DNA of 64,000 nt from Prosopocoilus inquinatus (GCA_036172665.1 CM069870.1:22728001-22792000); one strand, 5' to 3'. Shown: positions 23,248 through 38,293, numbered from the stretch's first letter. A program made the numbers and translations. Notes: generated from the sequence alone by a model not told the origin.

Positions 23248-23390
23248 AAGTAAAATGTTTTTTTTTTAAACTTGAACCGGACAAAAATATGAATAGAAAA
23301 ACACTCAACGTTTCGCTATCGATTAACAGCTTCGTCTGTTTTTCAATTCATATTTTTGTCCGGCTCAAGTTTAAAAAAAACATTTTACTT
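23248..23390. mobile_element. Foldback element with hammerhead-like core, copy 2
   Basis: Same layout as 19445-19585, with arms aagtaaaatg and ccggacaaaaatatgaat plus complements. The core on the minus strand reads CAGACGA, one change from CUGANGA, so this copy is not expected to cleave. It has the same ttacaattttcatcg tail on the plus strand. Confidence 0.45.
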
Positions 23391-24094
23391 ACAATTTTCA
23401 TCGCACAATAATCAACTTCATTTTTATTCTTTTTGTTTTACGCTTTCAAAATTGTCTTAATAATTACTTTATCTTAATTGTTTCAGTTTTTGGTTTTTCT
23501 GAATCGTTTGGATTCGGTTGGGTTGCGTTGTTTGGGCTTAGTTTTGTTTAGCTTTAATTTTGTTTCTCGAAATTTCTGGAAATTTATTTTACGTTTTTTT
23601 CTTTAGTTTTATTCCTCTTTGACGGTAATTTTTCTTGGGTTGGGTTGGTCTTGAAACTGTTTTCTGCAAATTTTTAACTTTCCGGCAGCGTTTCTCTTTT
23701 CTTTTGTTTTTTTCTTATGCAGCAAAAATAAATATGATGATGATTAAATTTTCGTAAATTCTTTTTTAAAATAATTCTTTCCTTCTCACTTACCAAAATA
23801 CCGCGAAGTTCCACCATTACAGCTCCAAAATTCGGCGGTAAAATTTAAAATAATTGATACTAAACCAATTTTTTGAAACGTTTCCTTCGTTAACTTAAAA
23901 AAGAAACTATCATTCGTTTATTTTCACAAAGAAACTGTGGTAAGAACTGATTCGAATGACGCGACGCCTTCATTGTGGCTTCAAAACAGTAATACCTCTC
24001 GCAGTGGTTTGGTATTAACAATGCAATCGAAATCGAGGGCACGTTGCTGCGACTGTACTATTTTATCCTCGCTTTAGTTATCACCTTTTATGGG
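23391..24094. other. Gene-free, T-rich
   Basis: T-rich sequence related to the minisatellite family up to about 23720, then unclassified DNA. Confidence 0.35.
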
Positions 24095-24253
24095 ACTATA
24101 TTCTGTTTTTTTTTAATCGGAGGAGTACTTTTAAATTTTGGCGCTAAAACAGAGTTTTGTTATTGGTCAATATCTGCCATCTACCAATGACAAAGCTCGT
24201 TTTTAGCGCGAAAATTTAAAAGTACTCCTCCGAAATAAAAAACAGAGTATAGT
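24095..24253. mobile_element. 159-bp palindromic MITE (ACTATA..TATAGT)
   Basis: Arms of about 70 bp (actatattctgttt, cggaggagtacttttaaa and complements) around a short centre near 24170. No clear target duplication. Confidence 0.65.
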
Positions 24254-24378
24254 ACAGTATTTTTCAATAACTTTTCGACAGCGATTTTCTCAAGAAGGAC
24301 AGGATTATTTGGACGCCTCTTTTTAGTTTGTATCTTGTGAGGCTCGAACAATTTTTTTTTTTTGCATAAAGTTATGAT

Positions 24379-26421
24379 CAGACTGCGGAAGTTCGGCATT
24401 TGCCTTTTCTATTTGTTAAACACTACTTTGATAAGACCTTGCTACAAATACATTTCACGTAGTTACTGTTCAAATAGTAAAGTTTAATAATGCCTATTCA
24501 TGCATAAGTGCATATTCCAGATAAAAATGCCTATACTGTGCCTTTTTTCTAAAAATTCTCAATAAAGTTTAAATTTGCATAAAATTGGCATAAAGGTTGA
24601 ATCCAGGCGCTTTTAACAAAAATAAAATAAAATAAAAGCAAGTGTGTCTTCTTTCATCCCCGAGTTTTGTTCTTTATTTAACTAGCAGTCGATCGCCTTT
24701 TGTTTTGTTTAAATTTTCTTTAACTAAATTGGAGTTCATTTTATTTGACACTTTAATTCCGTCGATTGATCGCCGATTTTGTTTTCTTTCTCTGTTCGTC
24801 AATTTGACTTTATTTATTTTTTATTATTAACTAATTAATTGTTAATTCGCAATCAATGATTCCATTTGTGATTTAATTCAATTTTTAATTTAATCAATTG
24901 ACCAACCTTTATTTTCTTTTCTCTCTTTGTTTCGATTTCATTCGATTCGTTGATTTATCATCTTTTGTTCTCGTTTTCTCTTTTGTTTAAATTTTATTTG
25001 ACGCGATTTTATTTCTTTTTAACTTAATCATTCGATCGTGTTTTGTTTTATTGTATTTTCTTTTACTAGATTGAAGTTCATTTTATTTTACTTTTAATTA
25101 GATGGGAGTTCATTTTATTTTAAGTTTTAATTCCTTCCTTCCTTTTCTTTCTCTGTTATACGATTTAACTTTATTTTATTTATTTATTTTTTTATTATTT
25201 TAACCGTTGGTTTTTTTTCTTTACCTAATATTTCGCAGACAAAATTTTTGATTGAGTTCGTCATTTTTTTAACATCGATTTGACCTATCGTTGGTTTTAG
25301 CGCAACTTTTTATTTTCTTCCTCGCCACATCGACGATCGACTTTTGTTTTTCTTTTCGTTCGTTTTGACTGTATTTCATTTTTATTTTAATAATCAATAA
25401 ATCTTCTACTTATTCTTCTTTAAGTCGAGTTAACACCAAGTAAAATGTTTAATTCACATACAATTATTCATAAATCTTCTACTTTTCTTTTAATTAACTA
25501 TTCAGATAGGCTTGTACTAGACAAGAATTTATAACTAAATCCGACCCCATAAGAGGTTAGAGGTTCATCGGCCCCCAGCTCAGCCCTCATGGCTCATCGA
25601 CCTCTTTCTAGTCTTCATTGACACCAATGGGTCGATTCGACCCCGTTGGGAACCCCTGGTCTACACCAGTAAAGCAATAAATTAGACAATAATGTCCAGT
25701 TGTACCAAAACGTTTAAGATGAACTTTAAATGCCCTGTTAGAATGTGAGTTACATTCATGTTATGTAACTTTAAATGCCACATTATAAGCAATACTTACA
25801 TTTAAGGTCGGCTTAACCGCTCGGTGCAACTGGCCATAAGTAAGTTTCACTTTTTGGTTTTTACGCAAAATTCAACACGCGTGTTTTAGGCAAAAATTGT
25901 TCGGTTGCATTTCACAGGTGCGGTTATTTACATGGATTGACTGACGCGACGCGACGTTTGTTTGCATTTCAAATCAAGTTTCTTAGGTCAAGGAACGTAC
26001 GCAAACGAACGTATAATAAAGGCAATTTCATAGGGGAATCCATGTCAAATTTCTAAAATGTATATTATTTAATTGTTTAAATGATTCTAAACAGATAACT
26101 TCTAATTTTTACAAAAATGCCAAGGAAGCGGACAAATAAGTGCTTTAATTTCAGAATGAATTAAAAATGTATTGCATTAATGTAATATTAAAAGAAACAA
26201 TTCAGCCAATTTCTGGAAAAGATCGGTTCTTTCGGAGTAAACAATTCGAAAAGGCTATTTAACATAAATAATAAAAATATCTATTTTTTCATTGTGATGA
26301 ATTCCGATATATAAATATTTTGGAGACTATTTATACTTTCTTTGTGCCTATTCTGCACATATATGAGTCTTTTTTAGGCGCCTAAAATTGAATTTTTTAG
26401 TGCCTAAACTTCCGCGGTCTA
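24379..26421. mobile_element. hAT-like element, CAGACTGCGGAAG termini
   Basis: 2043 bp starting CAGACTGCGGAAG and ending CTTCCGCGGTCTA, with a perfect 8-bp duplication gttatgat (24371-24378, 26422-26429). The right 400 bp (26017-26421) recur inverted at 63577-64000. The middle carries a T-rich minisatellite (24640-25490) and a hAT-like end gttgggaacccctg (about 25648-25661), so something was probably inserted within it. Confidence 0.8.
24640..25490. repeat. T-rich minisatellite array
   Basis: Units with gatcgccttttgtttt, gagttcattttattt and gatcgccgattttgtttt, same family as 300-785. Confidence 0.6.
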
Positions 26422-26429
26422 GTTATGAT

Positions 26430-27135
26430 TAATTTCAGAGATTGTAGTAATAGCATTGATAACTGTACTCTCCTTATTGTTTTGGTAATTTTGTATACAC
26501 TGCAGTTCTGTAAAATTAATAAATTCTTTATTTCTCTTATATTGACCTAATTTTGCAATACAAAAAAAAATTATTTCAGAATGTTTTAGCCACACAAAAG
26601 ACGCGTCTTAATTACGACGAAACATATGTGCCCGAACGAATGTCGCGCTTTAAATCACTAAAAACTTTCCAATTAAAACTCAACACATGTCGGGAAAATT
26701 TTTATTGCATAAAACTGAGATTAACGTCCCCGCTAAAAATATTTTCCCCGCGTTGAAAATACATTTTCGCCCACTTCCAAGCTCGCTCACTGGCGATTTT
26801 ACCGCAAGCACTATAGACGTCTTTTGCTTTCGCAAATACAAGCACAGTTTCAAAACACGCACATTTTATTCTCGTATTTGACTCGAGTTCAGATTCACTG
26901 TTCCGGAATGTACTATTGACATAATTTCTATATAAAACTCTCTAAAAAGTTTACGAGGTAGCATGGCAGGGCGATGCAATTTTTTTCTTTAACATTTTTT
27001 CTTATGTAATACCCCCTCCCCCCTTGCCATCCCCAAATTACGTGTGGAATTTCGAATTTGTCCGACTAAACCCAAAAGCAAGTACTTAGTTCTTTCGATC
27101 ATATTACTTTGAAGTTTGTTTTAAAATTTAAGGCA
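26430..27135. other. No gene seen
   Basis: Short overlapping frames on both strands near 26550-26880 do not resemble a protein family. Confidence 0.35.
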
Positions 27136-27143
27136 GTTAAAGT

Positions 27144-28570
27144 CAGGGTTGGAAAAAAATACTGTTTTTTTAAAAGAACAAAACTTCTGTTTTTTATTGT
27201 TTTAAACAGTTTTTTTTTGTTTAAAGCATATTTAAAATTGACCCTAAATTAAACATGTTTTAAACAAAAAAAAAACTGTTTAAAACAACTTTTAAATGTT
27301 TAAATTGCCCTTACAGCTTACATAAAAAGATATATATTATTATTATTTGATATTTGTGTAAAAAGAAGAATTTATTAAAATTCGATCTCTAATTAAAAGA
27401 AAGATGAAAAGTTTGTAATGTTAGATTATGTACCCTTTTAAAAATAATGTATGTATTTTGACAATAATTTAAATCATTTAAGGTAGAGCATGATTTATTT
27501 AGGATCTACGGTGGCGGTGTTTCAAACGATTTTCAAAGAAAGTATGAAGTATTTGGTATCAACATACTGAGAAAAGCATTCCCAATTAAAACTAAAATCA
27601 AATACAATCCAAAGAAATATTTTTTTCAAATCACTTGATCGCATTAGAACTAAAATACATGACTCGTGGCTTTCAATACCGGAAAACAAAAAATTCAAAT
27701 ATGTAAAAACATGTAGGATGTTCGGCGAAACCAAAAGTCCAGTAGGTATATGTCACAAATTTCAAATTAAATTTTTGTTTAATTCATCGTTTTCAAATTA
27801 TAAACAAACCTTAAAATTCTGGAAGGGCGAATATACGGCCTCGGGTAACGATAACGTTATATATAGTTTAAACAGCGACATCCTACGATCACTTTTTGAC
27901 CTAATATTGCAATATCATTGACAAATTCAAGCCAGTTTGCTACATAATAACTCATCCCGTAGCCTATAGTATGAACAGAGAAGCGGAGGATCCAGTATGT
28001 TTCAAAAGTTAATGTAATAATAAAAGATTAAATATTGAAAAGGTATTTTAAAATTTTACAATATAAGTATTATTCTAGTGATCAGTAATAATTAATGAAT
28101 TGATTATATTCAATCTAATGCAATTTAAATTTAGTTCAAATAAGAGCTACAGTGTGGTCTTCTCGTCATCAGCTCAGCCACGCATTGTCTACAATTATTA
28201 AAACTATTGATATGAGAACAAAGTAAAGTTTAAAGTTAATCTGTCAGTGAAATACAGACCCTAAACAATTAACTTCTGGTTACACAGTATTACGTTGCAA
28301 AAATAAAACACATATATCAAAAGTGGTCTTTTTTAGCTTAAAACTAAAAAAAAATGAATTTAAAACTTTAACAAAAAAACATGTTTAAAACTTAAAAATA
28401 AAGCACTTATATCAAAAGAGTTCCTTTTTAGCTTAAAATTACAAAAAATGAATTTAAAACATTATCAAAAAAAAACATGTTTAAAACATTTTGTTTAAAA
28501 CAGATGGTATGTTTTTAATTCGGTATTTTAAACATGTTTTAAACAGTTTGTTTTAAACTTTCCAACCCTG
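27144..28570. mobile_element. hAT-like element, CAGGGTTGGAAA termini
   Basis: 1427 bp starting CAGGGTTGGAAA and ending TTTCCAACCCTG. The flanks gttaaagt (27136-27143) and gttaaggt (28571-28578) match at 7 of 8. Subterminal regions are full of gtttaaac-type repeats. Inside lie the dispersed repeat at about 27625-27840 and a decayed fragment of the ribozyme element's hairpin unit (27863-27945). Confidence 0.75.
27625..27840. repeat. Dispersed repeat shared with 58085-58400
   Basis: Both copies, in the same orientation, contain a tcactTGATCgcattagaac-type start, tatgtaaaaa, a ttcggcgaaacc-type segment and a later aaaattct segment. Confidence 0.5.
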
Positions 28571-28578
28571 GTTAAGGT

Positions 28579-31243
<2,665 letters not shown>

Positions 31244-31245
31244 TA

Positions 31246-31374
31246 GGCGTTTACGATAATTGGAACGAAACATGGATAGGCGTAGAAAAGTAAGATAGAA
31301 CAAATGCGTTTAATGGAAGTAAGAGTGAGAAAAAGGATTAACCGGTATATACCGCTCCAATTATCGTAAACGCC
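31246..31374. mobile_element. TA-flanked MITE (GGCGTTTACG termini), copy 2
   Basis: 129 bp between TA dinucleotides, with arms ggcgtttacgataattgga and the complement. It is the better preserved relative of 1815-1933. Confidence 0.75.
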
Positions 31375-31970
31375 TAATGAAATTAAAGTTAAATTAATTT
31401 ATCATGAAATGCTGAAACATTTTACTTCGTGGGAAAGAAAAACGTTTTGTAAGTACCGCTTTGAATACATTTTTTTTATATTTAAGCCAAAAATTAGGCG
31501 AAACAAATTAAAAAAAAACCACGTTAGACCTTCGGTATTTTTTAAGTCTACTGGTCTAGAGATTTTTAATGATTTTTTAAGCTAAATATTCAGACATTTG
31601 TGAAAGATCGTTGTCAGCACTGACTTCAATTTTGATCGGCTGTATGCTTGTGGTAGTACTGACTACTTGTCATAATTCATAGTTCGTTATTTTCACGTGA
31701 TAGTTTGATTAAGTTTTTAGGTTATAGCTGACGTTGTTAGGAAGGAATGAATCAACATTGTAAATATTCGGAAAAAATAAGCATGAAAACCATTCAGATT
31801 ATTAAAGTTTATAAAACAGTGTACCAACATCGAGCATCGAAAAGTTTTGCCAATCTAATAAAATAAATCTTAGGTCATTTATAGCAATTTTATAGTCATT
31901 CGGTACATTGCGAGTCGTATGCCTTTGTTGCTCTACACGAAACATCGGTTCCTTCACTCACCCGTATGTA

Positions 31971-33377
31971 CAGGGTGGCCCAACGATGCGTATTTCTTCT
32001 GTGAGGCTTATGGGAAAAAAATTAGGAAAGAAATCTATAAAGAATTTTATACTAGACAATACGCGATATATTGTATAATTATTTTGAACTATACAGACTG
32101 ATCAGAGAAATGGTGGTTCGTATGAACTTATTTTTTTTAAATGGAACACCCTGTATATTTTTAGATATTTGGATGCCCCACAGTGAGCTGATTACAACGG
32201 TACAAAGATATATGAGATTTCATTGAATAACTTTCGTAAAATAATTTTTTTTTTGAAGAATTTTTCAAAAATTCTGTCAGTTTGAATATGAATTTCTAAT
32301 TACTGAGGTAACACAGACGAACGGAAAATCTAACACGATATTTTTAGGACTTTGGCCTTTATGAAAATGTGAACAAAATTAAGATATCTTTTTGCATTAT
32401 ACCGAGCGATCGATACTTACGAAACATTCGGTATGTCATTTTTTTTAAATGGCACGGCCTTTCTTTTTATTTCAGAAATGGATAGCACTTAAATGCAGCT
32501 TTCTGCTGATATAAAGTTATATGCCTTTATTTTTAATAATATCGTCACTAGAAATTTTCTTTTCATAAGTATTTCAATGGTCGGCGTTTTAAATTATACA
32601 CCCAGTATTGCTACTTTCCTACCTAAATTCAATCATTTCGAAGTCATTTTTCGATCATTTGATTCTACTTTCAAAGATCTCTAATTTGAATATACCCGCG
32701 ACAGGATTTATTTTACCAAAAATAATTTAAAAACAGACCATTGAAATATTTGTAAAAAGAAAATTTTTAATTACGAAATTATTAAAAATAAAGGTATATA
32801 ACTATCTCAGCAGAAGGCTACATTTAAGTGTTATCCATTTATGAAATAAAAAGTAGGCCATTGCATTAAAAAAAAAATAAGATACCGAATATTTCGTAAG
32901 TATCGATCACTCGGTATAATGCAAAAAGATATCTTAATTTTGTTCACATTTTCATAAAGGCCAAAGTTCCAAAATTATCGTGTTAGATTTTTGTTCGTCT
33001 GTGTTATCTCATTAATCAAAGATTCATATTCAAACTGACTGAATTTTTGAAGAATTCTTCAAGAACAAAATTTATTTTACGAAAATAGTTGATAATAATA
33101 ATGAAATAATAATGAAATCAATATATCTTTATACCGTTGTAATCTGCTCATTGCGGCGCATCCAAATAATACAAATAAAATATATAAAAATATACAGAGT
33201 GTTCTATTTAAAAAAAAATAGTTTCCACGAACCACCATTTTTCTGATCACTCTGTATACTTCAAAATAATTTTACAATATGTCGCGTATTGTCTAATATA
33301 AAATTCTTTATCGTTTCTTTTCTTAATTTTTTTCCTATAGGCCTCACAGAAGAAATACGCATCGTTGGGCCACCCTG
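31971..33377. mobile_element. 1.4-kb giant palindrome (CAGGGTGGCCCAAC termini)
   Basis: The left arm from 31971 is mirrored from 33377 with about 600 bp per arm: cagggtggcccaacgatgcg and its complement, gaacaccctgtata, attcggtatgtc, gcagctttctgctg. A diverged centre lies near 32590-32740. TA lies just outside both ends. The right end abuts a Tc1-like MITE and shares its TA. No transposase remains. Termini resemble those of 35383-37828. Confidence 0.85.
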
Positions 33378-33379
33378 TA

Positions 33380-33839
33380 CAGTTGAAAACAAAAAATAGT
33401 AGACAAATTACGTTTTCCTGTAATTATTCTTTCTCAAAATGCCATAGATTAAATACGAATTCATAGATTTTATTAATAGTTATTTAATAAACTAGTTTAT
33501 TAATTGCCCATTAACAAACTAGTTTGTTACAATATTTTTTCGTTGACCGTAAACTCTTTTTTTGTGTCAAAATTATAATAAATAAATCGCAAAAACAGTT
33601 ACTTAATGAAAAACAGTGTATTAATGACGTTTATTAATAATTACATCGTTTTTTAAACAAAATAATTCATTAATATCGAAATTAATAAACGGTCAACGAA
33701 AAAGTTTTAAACTTGTTAATTTTGAAAGCTTTGAAATGTCATCTATAAAGTTGTCTGTCTCTAATCATTACCACTTTCAAAAGGAATAATTACAGGAAAC
33801 TGTAATTTATCTATTTTTTTTTTTTTTTGCTTCCGACAG
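33380..33839. mobile_element. Tc1-like MITE with nested MITE
   Basis: Starts cagttgaaaacaaaaaatag and ends ttgcttccgacag before TA. It is longer than the 235-bp standard because of insertions. One of these, about 33537-33704, has ttttcgttgaccgt and acggtcaacgaaaa ends. Confidence 0.7.
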
Positions 33840-33841
33840 TA

Positions 33842-35020
33842 TAAGAAACTTTAGAATAAAAGCATTAATATATCTGAAAATGAATGAAGAATAAATAATG
33901 AATAAATAACCGGTTTCCCAAGTCAAAAATATATTTTCTATCATAACTAAATAATTTATTTGACCTTCGCTCACGCCGATGTTTGTTTACTTTTTTCAAG
34001 ACGCTTCACCTTTATGAATTGAATAATTTTAAACACGTGGAAACGCGTGTGTATATGTATAGTATGATGATTAATTATAATATGTATACTCCTAATTGTT
34101 TATAGTAGAACTTTATTTATTTATACTTTGCAACTCGAACAATATAGATCGCGTGTCGTCTTTAAACTACGTATTATTACTATTATTAGGCATTTACCTT
34201 TCATTTCAGTTAAAACGGCGAATGTTAATTCAAACTTAACATTGGGTGTGTAAATTCCCGGCCGATTATCGAAATTAAGGTCAGACACCCTATTTATAAA
34301 CTTCCTCTAAGTTCTTGAAATACACTTCGTATTGTACCTACTTGCGCGCATGCCTGTCGGGGTTCAATCTTAAAAACGGACTGCGAGGAATATTATTTGG
34401 TAATACGATAAATTTAAAGAGTGACTATTATTTTTATATGTTTATTTCGCACGACGACGTAAGAAGTAATAATATTTGTTTTGCAGTTAGTACCTCATGT
34501 CTAAGGGTCGGACATTTCTAGGATATCTGGCAAAAACCAGTATAAAAATAAACAAAGCGGCGGCGTAGATTTCAACGTCGCCGCTGAATTGCTTTTATGC
34601 CCGAGGCACTCTCACTCTCGCGCTCATTGCATCAGAAGCAACCGTTTCATGTAAATTACGTGTGTAATATAATTGCATTTATAGTTTCTTTCAAATTAAT
34701 AAGTATGAAAACATTATAATTCTTTAATGTAACTTTTAAAAAGACTGGCATAATACATTTAATTCATCAATTACAGCGCCGTCACTGCAAAAAGAATACG
34801 AGTTTATTTCGGAATGAATCGGTTATGTAAACAAGTTTTTATATCCAGTCGACCAGTACTGTTGTGGTTGCTGCGTGCCGCATAGACTTCTCGGGCTTCG
34901 ACCGGTTTATTGCTTTGTTTTTACAGAGCAGACGCGTTAAAGATTAGAACTTTTTCCCACTAAGATCGCTCCAGCATATTAGTAGTTCCTTCGTATATTT
35001 AACGAAAACTTCCGCCTAAA
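33842..35020. other. Non-repetitive region upstream of a possible exon
   Basis: No TE copies recognised. A TATA-like tataaaaataaacaaag near 34540 is followed by a small hairpin (cggcggcg and cgccgccg near 34558-34587). This could be a promoter region. Confidence 0.35.
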
Positions 35021-35095
35021 ATGCGCCTAGGCCTGCTTGTCGCCTTTTACGTGTTGTCGATACTTACATACGAGTTACGAGTGTTACCTAAAGTT
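35021..35095 (+). CDS. Possible first coding exon with signal peptide
   Basis: ATG at 35021 in a good context (ctaaaATG). The predicted 25 residues have a hydrophobic core from about residue 4 to 15 (LLVAFYVLSIL), preceded by one Arg and followed by polar residues, like a secretory signal. A candidate splice donor GTAAAC begins at 35096; without splicing the frame ends after 30 residues. The surrounding 34.2-35.3 kb is free of recognisable repeats, unlike most of the window. No continuing exon was found downstream. It could equally be a chance frame. Confidence 0.3.
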
Positions 35096-35382
35096 GTAAA
35101 CCGTTGCAGTTGACTAGTTTTTTGATGTTGTGCCTGTATAAGAGATGAAAAAGTGTGTAGAACATTCTCATTATTTAAAATAAATTAAAATAATAATAAT
35201 AATAGTAGGCGATCTCGTTGTGACAGTGACATAGTAAGTATTTCAATATTTTGTTTTAAATTATGGGTTTCAATCTTTTTTTTTTTGTATATCACTAGAC
35301 ATTTCTGACAGTTGTATTTTATAGGAGTAATTTATTTGCCAACTCTGACAAATAAAAGAAGTCGTTCATTTTAATCAAAGTA
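35096..35382. other. No further exon seen
   Basis: AT-rich sequence up to the next palindrome, with a short aataataataat run. Confidence 0.4.
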
Positions 35383-36022
35383 CAGGATGGGCCAATAATG
35401 CGTATTCGGTGGATAGCGCTTATATTAATGCAGATTTTGAAAATCTGTTTTCGCTATCACTTACCTGTGGTATAGATGCATGATTTAAAATTAGTTACAA
35501 TTATACAGCGTGTTCCGTGTGCCAGATCCAAGTTGTGTTTTTTTAAATGGAACGTATTGTATATTATGGTTTATTTCGATTTGTCTTTAAGAGTAGATAA
35601 ATTTATTATAAGGATATTATGTACCTAAATCTAATAGTTTTTGAGATATTGACATTTCAATGTAAAAAAATGGTATTATGAACGTTTTACAGATTAGATG
35701 TTTAAAAATTCGGCATTTAGATTTTACAGTAACGTTACATAACCTCTATGGAACAGAAAACAATTTCCATCTCGAACATATTCCTATTATTTTACCAGGT
35801 GTTTCATAACTCCGATGTTTATTTTACTCGGTTAGTTTAAATGGAACCCCCTATATTTTATGACTGAATTTAATAAGTCTTTGTTTAAGCTTTACAATGA
35901 TATAGGGTTCAGTATGTGTATATTCATAAATCAGACATTATTTCATCTTCCAATGGAATATTTTGTCTATAATTTATTTGAATTTAATAAAAAAATCTGT
36001 AATGAGACTGTTTGTACTTTTA

Positions 36023-36148
36023 GGCCCGGTTTTTTCACCTCTGAGTAAGTGTTAAGTAAACTACTTGACAGTTTAGTACACAGTTTTTCCTATCTTTAAT
36101 CTGTCGAGTAACAACTTGGCTCTTACTCAGAGATGAAAAAACCAGGCC
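36023..36148. mobile_element. 126-bp Harbinger-like MITE (GGCCCGGTTTTTTCACC)
   Basis: Starts GGCCCGGTTTTTTCACCTC and ends in the near-complement, with a perfect TTA duplication on both sides (36020-36022, 36149-36151). Similar termini occur at 54074-54337. Confidence 0.75.
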
Positions 36149-36601
36149 TTAGTCTGTTAAAAATTTATATTTATTTCATCTGTAACAAAAACTGTATGCA
36201 TACTTTTATTTAATACCACACTAGCTCCAAGCTTTCTGGTTTGTCGCAGAATTGTAATGGTTGGTTATGATCATTAACTGTGACTGCGACCGTCTTACTA
36301 CATATTTACCCTTCTTTGCCTTACAAACCAGGGAAATACAGAAACACCAGTTCGAAGCAAATTCCACCAAATAATAGCCGATAAAAATTCCATCTCTCAC
36401 ATAGAACATCCATTGACAGTGGGGATCGAATCCACGCCTGAAGATGCCCCCCCTCCAAGTGTCAGTTCCGTTGCCTGCGAAACTAATGCTTAACTCCTAA
36501 AATTTTAATTTTAATTTTATCAACACTATCTGCTTATTTTAAATAAAACAACACCCAACAACAACAACAGTATCAATAACGATACCAATAAAAATAACAG
36601 T

Positions 36602-36850
36602 GAATATATAAAATAGCGACATCTTACTATCGCTTTTTGACCTAACATTGCAAAAAGCGATAGTAAGATGTCGCTATTTTATATATTCATCATTCTTACA
36701 TCGCATTTGCGAATAAATTGGGCAAGTCGTTTTTGGTCTGCAGTCGAGCTACGTTTCTGCTGAAGAAGCCCCAAGCAGGGCTGAAACAGCTGTCCAGAGG
36801 CTGCTCGAGGTTCTCACTGCAATCAAAAACGATTTGCACAAAATTTTTCT
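36602..36850 (+). mobile_element. Hammerhead-ribozyme retroposon, copy B
   Basis: 249 bp flanked by taaaaataacagt (36589-36601, 36850-36862; 12 or 13 bp counted). Same order as copy A: hairpin (only about 36-bp arms here), linker, hammerhead, A/T-rich tail. It sits inside a giant palindrome. Confidence 0.85.
36744..36808 (+). ncRNA. Type I hammerhead ribozyme, copy B
   Basis: Core CUGAAGA (36760-36766), stem II AGCCC/GGGCU with loop CAAGCA, GAAA (36783-36786), AC/GU stem III with loop AGCU, GUC ending at 36794. Stem I is GUUUCUG with CAGAGGC (two G-U pairs), then UCGAG with CUCGA. A deletion of about 8 bp relative to copy A lies just outside the distal stem. Confidence 0.87.
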
Positions 36851-37828
36851 AAAAATAACAGTAATAACACAAACAACTATAACATGTGATTTAATGTCAA
36901 ATCAATTGTTATTATTATTATTACGGTTATAATTTAACAGAAATTTTCATTGCTATTGTTATTGTCGTTTGTTGCGTTCCGTAGCGTTACTTAATATTAC
37001 TTAAAATAATCAGGCATTGTTGGTAAAATAAAATTAAAAAAAAAATTAAGTATGCATTTCGTTTGTGATGTCATAAATCAAATGAGTGTCATTTTTAACA
37101 GACTAGAAACTAAAAACAATAGAGATTTTCTAAATAAAAATCGTTGATTTTATTTAGAAAATCTGTATTGAGTCTGTTTCTAGTTTCTAGTCTGTTAAAA
37201 ATATTCCATTAGAAGACGGAATAATGCTGTTCTATGAATTTACAAATTTGAGATCTTACTGTGTTTAGGTTTGTTGTGTAACACATACTGAACCCTATAT
37301 CATTGTAAAGCTTAATCAAAGACCTATTAAATTCAGTCATAAAATATAGGGTGTTCCATTTAAACCAACCGAGTAAAATAAATATCGGAGTTATAAATCA
37401 CCCTGTGTAAAATAATAGGAATATGTTCGAGATGGAAATTGTTTTCTGTTTCAGAGAGGTTATGTAACGTTACTGTAAAATTTAAATGCCGAATTTTAAT
37501 AAACATCTAATCCGTAAAACGTCAAATAATAGCATTTTTAACATTGAATTGTCAATATCTCAAAAACTATTAGGTTTACGTACATAATATCTTTATAATA
37601 AATCTATCTACTCTTAAAGATGAATCGAAATTAACCATAATATACAGTACGTTCAATTTAAAAAAAACACAACTTTGATCTAGCACAGCCGCACGGAACA
37701 GCCTGTATAATTGTAACTAATTTTAAATCATGCATCTATACCACAGGTTAGTAATAGCAAAAACAGATTTTCAAAATCTACATTAATACAGGCGCTATCT
37801 ACCGAATACGCACTATTGGCCCATCCTG

Positions 37829-38293
37829 TATATTTAATGTATTTATTTCATTTAAATAGTGTTCAATCTTTCGGCTGTTTATATAAAATGAGTTGTTAAA
37901 CAAGTATATTGTCAGAGTGTTTAATTAGTATTGAAAAGTTCATCAAGTAGCTAGCCTTTGAATTTTTTATACCATTGTGAAGTTGGCCTTGAATTAGATC
38001 AATGCGAAATATCACTTTAGATTTTTAGCACAACATTACAACCGTTTGACAACTGTCATGCGTCAAAACGTCAATCAAAACGTCAATGAGTTTAGGAAGA
38101 ATTTCCTTTTTCGCTCAGTTTTCTTTCATTAAAAACACAAAGTCAAACTTTTCTTCAATCGAGTAACAGCCTTTCCTAAATGTCGGAAATTTGTTGAAAC
38201 ATCAGCTTATCAGCAGGAAAAAGAATTCGTCCCACTGAATGTTGCACACTTTTTACACCGAATGCACTATTTACTCTTTCCGCGGCGCCGATG
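37829..38293. other. No gene seen
   Basis: AT-rich unclassified DNA. Confidence 0.35.

Larger units (their letters stand above)
35383..37828. mobile_element. 2.4-kb giant palindrome (CAGGATGGGCCAAT termini)
   Basis: Outer arms of about 640 bp (35383-36020 and 37190-37828) mirror each other: caggatgggccaataatgcg, gttacataacctctatgg, tatagggttcagtatgtg and complements. TA flanks both ends. The termini are similar to 31971-33377, so they form one superfamily. Insertions near its centre are a Harbinger-like MITE (36023-36148), ribozyme copy B (36602-36850) and a 110-bp palindrome (about 37095-37205). Confidence 0.85.

Noticed and set aside
27718..27921. Frame sharing an NSDILRSLFDL string with 41475-41846
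   Set aside because: Caused by the shared hairpin-unit fragment, not by a protein family.
36410..36490. tRNA-like piece with a B-box-like ggattcgatcccc on the minus strand
   Set aside because: No convincing A box, cloverleaf or acceptor stem; at most a SINE or tRNA relic.
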